This document shows, piece by piece, positions 60,011 to 64,000 of a stretch of 64,000 bases of DNA. Below the pieces are notes generated by a model, which did not search any database, was not told where the DNA came from, and saw only the letters and a list, made by a program, of their open reading frames with translations. How positions within the stretch are numbered: the stretch's first letter is position 1; the number at the start of each line of letters is the position of its first letter. The DNA is taken from contig NZ_LT745763.1 in the NCBI RefSeq assembly GCF_900166595.1, forward strand, positions 1,768,814-1,832,813, given 5' to 3'. Made by a program: the position numbers and the translations under genes. This DNA is from Virgibacillus dokdonensis (GTDB lineage: Bacteria > Bacillota > Bacilli > Bacillales > Amphibacillaceae).

Positions 60011-62326
60011 TTATTCTGCCTCCTTATTCTTTTTATATTTAATAAGGCCGACGATGGCTAATGCAGCGATACCTAACACAGCGATTTCGAATAAGGTATC
60101 TAACCCACGAAAATCAACCAAAATTACGTTAACAATATTATATCCGCCGCCCAATGGTTTTGAGTTCTCTACAAAGTAATTAGCTATCGATTCGAACCAC
60201 CTACTACTATGACTAGATATTGCCACTAAGGTAATCAACGTTCCAAACCCGATAGAAATGATTGCATTCATCAGTTTTGTTCTTGGTGTGTCAGATGATT
60301 TGCGCAACTTCGGTAAATGGTAAAAGCAAAGTAAAAAGAGTGCCACAGTAATTGTTTCAATAACTAATTGCGTTAGAGCAATATCTGGTGCGCGATAAAT
60401 AACAAATAGAATAGCCACACCGAAACCAACCACTCCGACTACTAAGATGGCAGCTACATTATGATTCATATAAATAGTAGCGATTGCTGCAATAATCATA
60501 ATTCCTACAACTGCAACCTCGATAAATGAAATATCAGCTAACTCGTTCGTGCTAAATGCAAAACCGTCTGTTAAAAACATAAATAGAAACGAAACAATAA
60601 GCATTGTGCCAAGAATTAAAGACATATATGTTCTTAATGAACCAGTCATGTAGTAATTCGTAATGCGATTAGAAACTTGACCAATTCGATTTAAAATAGC
60701 GTCATATACGTGGTTAAAGCTTACTTTACCAGGCAAGACTTGATAAACTCCTCGCCATTTTTTTCGAGTCAAAAATAACACTGTACCTAATCCAACCACT
60801 GCTAATGACATTTTAAAAGGTGGAATAAACCCATGCCAAAATGTAACGTCTTTATAGGTTACAGAACTGTTGATCGCAGTCGCTGCATGCTGTAAAAAGG
60901 ATGAGTTAACCATATTTGGAAACAAACCAATTGTAATGACGCCAACTACAAGAATGATCGGTGATATAAGCATGCCGATAGATGCTTCGTGTGGTTTCTT
61001 TGGTAGTTTATCCAAATGTTTTTTACCAGTAAATGTCCCGAAGAACAGATACATGGAATAGACAAATGTAAAAATACTACCTAGAACTGCTAAAAATGGG
61101 ATGGTTTGACTCCAAAAGTCAGCACCTAAGCCTAGTGATGCATCAAAAAACAGTTCTTTACTATAATAGCCATTTAGAAATGGTAATGGAACTCCCGCCA
61201 TAGAAAATGTTCCAAACATGGCTAATGTAGCAGTAATGGGCATTAAAGTAGCCAGTCCGCCAAGTTTTCGAATATCTCGAGTTCCAGTTTCATGATCAAC
61301 AATCCCAGCTACCATAAATAGACTACCTTTGAATGTCGCATGATTTAATATATGGAAAACAGCTGCAAAAACGGCTGCTTTTGTGCCAAAACCTAGCATA
61401 GCCATGATCATTCCAAGCTGACTAATGGTAGAGAAAGCTAAAATAGCCTTTAAGTCTGTTTGTCTTACAGACATATAAGCGCCCCAACACAATGTTGCAA
61501 TTCCAAATACACTTACAATAATAAAAAATGCTTCATATCCAGAGAAAATCGGCGAAAAACGAGCTACAAGAAAAAGCCCCGCTTTTACCATGGTGGCTGA
61601 ATGTAAATAAGCACTAACAGGTGTTGGTGCTTCCATTGCGTCAGGTAGCCAAATGTGAAATGGGAATTGGGCAGATTTTGTAAATGCACCTAATAGTAAT
61701 AAGCCGAGAATGAGTGGCAAATAATTGCTATCTAAAATAAAATCTACTTGGGTAATCATTTGTTGTATGCTTGTTGTACCTGTAACGACGTACAGCAGAA
61801 TAAAGCCACCAAGCATACTTAACCCGCCAAATACAGTTATGAGCATGGATTTTAATGCACCATAGCGAGAACGCTCTTTAAAATGCCAGTACCCAATTAA
61901 TAAGAACGAAGAAATCGATGTTAATTCCCAAAACGTATAAAGCACAAATATATTATCCGATAGCACTACGCCAAGCATTGCGCTCATAAACATGAGCAAA
62001 TACACATAAAAATGCCCAAGGCGTTCTGACTTGTCAAGATAATAGATGGAGTAAAGGACGACTAATGAACCAATTCCGCTAATTAATAGCACGAATAATA
62101 AACTTAGACCATCTAAATATAAATCAAAGTTAATGCCTAAAGATGGAATCCAGTTATAATGTTCCATGATTGGAGTAAAGTCGTTACCTATAAAAGTAAC
62201 GAAGTATAGAAAAATCAAAAAAGGTATAAAAAAAACGAAGATCCCTGTATGTATTTTTTCTTTTAATTTACTTAATGCAGGAATAAAGCATGCAATAAGC
62301 AGTGGAATAAGAACTGCAAATATCAT
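60011..62326 (-). CDS. mrpA: Mrp Na+/H+ antiporter subunit A
   Basis: MrpA, homologous to NuoL, is the largest subunit and carries proposed Na+ and H+ paths. The 771-residue protein has the antiporter core (about 1-500; LYTFWELTSISSFLLIGYWH, AQFPFHIWLPDAMEAPTPVS, HSATMVKAGLFLVARF), the DUF4040 region (YRAPDIALTQLVIETITVAL) and the classic end (NIVNVILVDFRGLDTLFEIA). It is about 30 residues shorter than B. subtilis MrpA (801). No MrpB domain is fused to it. ATG 62326 follows GAAGGAGG, 13 bases upstream. First gene of the operon. Confidence 0.96.
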   Translation of the reverse strand: MIFAVLIPLLIACFIPALSKLKEKIHTGIFVFFIPFLIFLYFVTFIGNDFTPIMEHYNWIPSLGINFDLYLDGLSLLFVLLISGIGSLVVLYSIYYLDKSERLGHFYVYLLMFMSAMLGVVLSDNIFVLYTFWELTSISSFLLIGYWHFKERSRYGALKSMLITVFGGLSMLGGFILLYVVTGTTSIQQMITQVDFILDSNYLPLILGLLLLGAFTKSAQFPFHIWLPDAMEAPTPVSAYLHSATMVKAGLFLVARFSPIFSGYEAFFIIVSVFGIATLCWGAYMSVRQTDLKAILAFSTISQLGMIMAMLGFGTKAAVFAAVFHILNHATFKGSLFMVAGIVDHETGTRDIRKLGGLATLMPITATLAMFGTFSMAGVPLPFLNGYYSKELFFDASLGLGADFWSQTIPFLAVLGSIFTFVYSMYLFFGTFTGKKHLDKLPKKPHEASIGMLISPIILVVGVITIGLFPNMVNSSFLQHAATAINSSVTYKDVTFWHGFIPPFKMSLAVVGLGTVLFLTRKKWRGVYQVLPGKVSFNHVYDAILNRIGQVSNRITNYYMTGSLRTYMSLILGTMLIVSFLFMFLTDGFAFSTNELADISFIEVAVVGIMIIAAIATIYMNHNVAAILVVGVVGFGVAILFVIYRAPDIALTQLVIETITVALFLLCFYHLPKLRKSSDTPRTKLMNAIISIGFGTLITLVAISSHSSRWFESIANYFVENSKPLGGGYNIVNVILVDFRGLDTLFEIAVLGIAALAIVGLIKYKKNKEAE

Positions 62327-62808
62327 TTGACCGGAATTCCTCCTTCACCAACTAAAACGGTTTTCTATTATGTTTTTCATTACTTGATATGACAAAAGGG
62401 CTAAACCACCTATACCTATAAGTGGTACATGTAAATATCCTTCTCCATAGTCGGATATTTAATCATTTGTTGTTATTTTTATACTAAATGGGTCTCTTTA
62501 TTTATTTCACATATAAGGAACTGTTAGAATCCCACTTCAAGAGTTGGAGAATCGATAATGCCAAAAAGAGTGGTTAGCAACGATATGCTTGGTAAGTTTA
62601 GCAAACAAACAGCCAAGATGAAAGAAAGCCCACCTGATGATTCCTTTATAACGAATGAGCGTTGTGGTACAACTTTCAAATGGGGAAAAATTCTTTTTTA
62701 TGTGCAACAAATGGTTTAGCCAAACAAAATGGTATTTGTGCGAGTTTGTATACCATTGTATATCAAGCTTCATCCAAGAAATATTTTAACACAATAAAGG
62801 GTTGATAA
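62327..62808. other. Intergenic region upstream of mrpA
   Basis: The mrp promoter should lie here, but I cannot assign boxes with confidence. On the plus strand 62558-62719 could encode 53 residues (MPKRVVSNDMLGKFSKQTAK, then a single cysteine), with GGAG upstream. I do not recognise the protein and regard it as doubtful. Confidence 0.4.
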
Positions 62809-62850
62809 AAATAAAAAACCCTTAGAAATCATAAATTCTTCAAGGGTTTT
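62809..62850 (-). terminator. Terminator of sda
   Basis: On the minus strand AAAACCCTTGAAGAA pairs with TTCTAAGGGTTTT (one small bulge) and is followed by TTTATTTTTA. It lies 37 bases after the sda stop codon. Confidence 0.85.
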
Positions 62851-62886
62851 CGAGTTTCTTCATATTTAATATAGTGGGTAAATTCA

Positions 62887-63033
62887 TTAACCTGATTTTG
62901 TATCTTTTATTTTATGTGACAAATGTCTTCTATGAATCTCTTCTTCAATTAGCAAGAGAAAATCAGGGCTTAAATTTAAATCATTTGCTGTAATATATGA
63001 TTCGAGTAATAATTCATCCGACAAATGTTCCAT
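62887..63033 (-). CDS. sda: Sporulation checkpoint inhibitor Sda
   Basis: Sda blocks autophosphorylation of the sporulation kinase KinA when DNA replication is disturbed. The 48-residue protein begins MEHLSDELLLESYITANDL, continues LSPDFLLLIEEEIHRR and ends HKIKDTKSG; two helices form the known hairpin. The family match is clear over the full length. The start ATG 63033 follows AAGGGGG. DnaA boxes lie upstream, as in B. subtilis where DnaA activates sda. It is divergent from yqeG. Confidence 0.95.
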   Translation of the reverse strand: MEHLSDELLLESYITANDLNLSPDFLLLIEEEIHRRHLSHKIKDTKSG

Positions 63034-63119
63034 AAATACAGCCCCCTTAGAAGTGGAAATCTTCTGTAATAAAGTTACTAATAATTTATCATGAACCTAG
63101 CAGCCGGACAAGGTGCTAG

Positions 63120-63218
63120 TTATCTACAATGGTCTGTAGATAACTTGTGTATAAATGGTAGAAAAGTGTAATAAATGCAGTTAAATCAACTCGAAAATTG
63201 TTAATAAAGTTATCCACA
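63120..63218. promoter_or_regulatory. DnaA-box cluster upstream of sda
   Basis: Four boxes are visible: TTATCTACA at 63120-63128 and its inverted partner TGTAGATAA at 63135-63143 (each one mismatch from TTATNCACA), TGTGTATAA at 63146-63154 (inverted perfect TTATACACA), and TTATCCACA at 63210-63218 (perfect consensus). A possible sda -35 TTGTCC (minus strand, 63106-63111) lies just inside the cluster. Confidence 0.82.
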
Positions 63219-63752
63219 ATGCAGAAAATGAAAGTATTTGTCGAACGATTTATGTATGTAAAGTAGGTATTTATGCATAGTCTCTAATCACCAAAACCTA
63301 TTTTGCTGAAATTTGTTAGTATACACTTTGTTAAGATGTCGAAAATCAATGCATAAGCAAAATTGTTAAAAATAAGTGACTAAGGAAAAACAGAGATCTT
63401 GTGAAAACAAGTTTAAAAAGAGAAAAATGTGATGTCTAAGATATAAGGATACCCTTGGAAAAGAACAATATTTTTAAACTATCTCTTTATACAACGTTTA
63501 TGAAACAAATCAATTGCTTTTTCTAAATTTTTGCTTGGAAAATAAAATTTCTTTATTATTGTAGCGAGTTGTTATAGGATTAGGGTATAATTGTTTTTTT
63601 GTATGTATGTAGGAATGAGTGATTTGCTTGTTGGTCTAGGAAAACGAGCATTTTAAAACAAGCATTATATTGCAGAATATATGATGAAATGGCTATTCAT
63701 CTGTTTTATATGTATTCCTATGGATCAACTGACTGTAATGAGGTGTGAAAGT
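63219..63752. other. Long non-coding region before yqeG
   Basis: About 530 AT-rich bases lie between the DnaA boxes and yqeG. I see no gene on either strand. TATAAT at 63586-63591 could be a -10 for yqeG, but no good -35 is present. Confidence 0.45.
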
Positions 63753-64000
63753 GTGTTAAAAAAGTTTTTACCGAATGAGCATGTGAAAAGTATATTTGAG
63801 ATTCATCCTGAATCATTGAAGGAAAAAGGGATAAAAGGTATTATTACTGATTTAGATAATACTTTGGTTGCTTGGGACGTTAAGGAAGCTACTTCTGAAG
63901 TGGTAGAATGGTTTAAGTTAATGAAAGAGCATGGCATTAGCGTAACCATAATTTCCAACAATAATCGAGAGCGAGTGAGTGTGTTTTCTGAGCCGCTCGA
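63753..64000 (+). CDS. yqeG: YqeG-family HAD phosphatase (partial, 5' part)
   Basis: From GTG 63753 (behind GAGGTG) the frame runs off the end of the window after 82 codons: MLKKFLPNEHVKSIFEIHPE and then GIKGIITDLDNTLVAWDVKE. The DLDNTL motif is the HAD nucleophile motif I, and the whole start matches the YqeG family (HAD subfamily IIIA). In B. subtilis yqeG opens the yqeG-yqeH-aroE-yqeI-nadD cluster next to sda, in the same arrangement. Substrate is unknown; a role with mitochondrial-type phosphatidylglycerophosphate phosphatase relatives has been suggested by homology. Confidence 0.93.
   Translation, partial: MLKKFLPNEHVKSIFEIHPESLKEKGIKGIITDLDNTLVAWDVKEATSEVVEWFKLMKEHGISVTIISNNNRERVSVFSEPL

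Noticed and set aside
60011..62326. Possibility that mrpB is fused to mrpA
   Set aside because: MrpA ends with the standard DFRGLDTLFEIA segment and a short charged tail; no MrpB-like GGGFIGGL motif is present.
62537..62773. Minus-strand frame of 78 codons upstream of mrpA
   Set aside because: No ribosome site and an implausible composition; the plus strand frame is the better, though still weak, candidate.

Overview
The window is about 64 kb of an AT-rich, endospore-forming member of the Bacillaceae. The gene order follows the Bacillus subtilis rplU-spo0B-obg ... udk-greA ... sda-yqeG chromosome arm. Several family and synteny features (a TIGR04086 membrane protein, an ArsB/NhaD transporter, a Mrp antiporter, a lone SPP1-type holin) suggest a halotolerant or alkaliphilic relative such as Virgibacillus or Oceanobacillus. 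The genus is an inference from gene order and protein sequence.

Layout. 1-2.7 kb: end of rplU, the L27 protease prp, rpmA, then spo0B-obg. 2.8-7.1 kb: pheA, the spore coat gene safA, nadE and a coxA-type spore lipoprotein. 7.4-12.7 kb: yebC, ruvA-ruvB, a DUF2905 gene, queA, tgt and yajC. 12.8-19.5 kb: a yrzE-like gene, an ArsB-type transporter, spoVB, comN, secDF and a LapA-family gene. 19.6-26.8 kb: recJ-apt, relA, dtd and a cell-wall amidase. 26.9-31.4 kb: a small HTH-like protein, a T-box leader, hisS-aspS and 6S RNA. 31.4-39.9 kb: an RsfA-family regulator, rarA, cymR, the thiouridine pair yrvO-mnmA, a TPR protein, recD2 and a zinc-ribbon protein. 40-50.9 kb: an AI-2E-family protein, a T-box leader, alaS, ireB, ruvX, yrzB, mltG, yrrM, udk, greA, yrrS, mtnN and yrhC. 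51.2-53.1 kb: a holin and an uninterrupted sigK. 53.6-56.9 kb: a MurNAc recycling cluster with a decayed murQ. 57-62.3 kb: a Mrp antiporter operon. 62.9-64 kb: sda and the start of yqeG.

Functional themes are translation and tRNA work (L21, L27, HisRS, AspRS, AlaRS, QueA, Tgt, MnmA, TrmR-like, Dtd), DNA repair (RuvAB, RecJ, RarA, RecD2), protein export (SecDF, YajC), stringent response (RelA), sporulation control and spore structure (Spo0B, SafA, SpoVB, SigK, RsfA-like, CoxA-like, Sda), and ion homeostasis (Mrp).

Most of the window is ordinary conserved core. The points that stand out are: a family of short palindromic repeats with a GAAAAAC...GTTTTTC core in at least six intergenic sites; a Mrp operon in which mrpA abuts mrpC with no mrpB; a murQ pseudogene beside intact murP and mupG; a hisS-aspS T-box whose specifier reads as GAC (Asp) and which is followed by about 300 bases of unexplained sequence; a nadE terminator that also contains the next gene's Shine-Dalgarno; a cluster of DnaA boxes upstream of sda; and several losses relative to B. 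subtilis (yrrT-mccA-mccB, the U32 peptidase pair, tcdA, bofC, pheB). I did not find a convincing new defence system, CRISPR array, intact insertion sequence or prophage.
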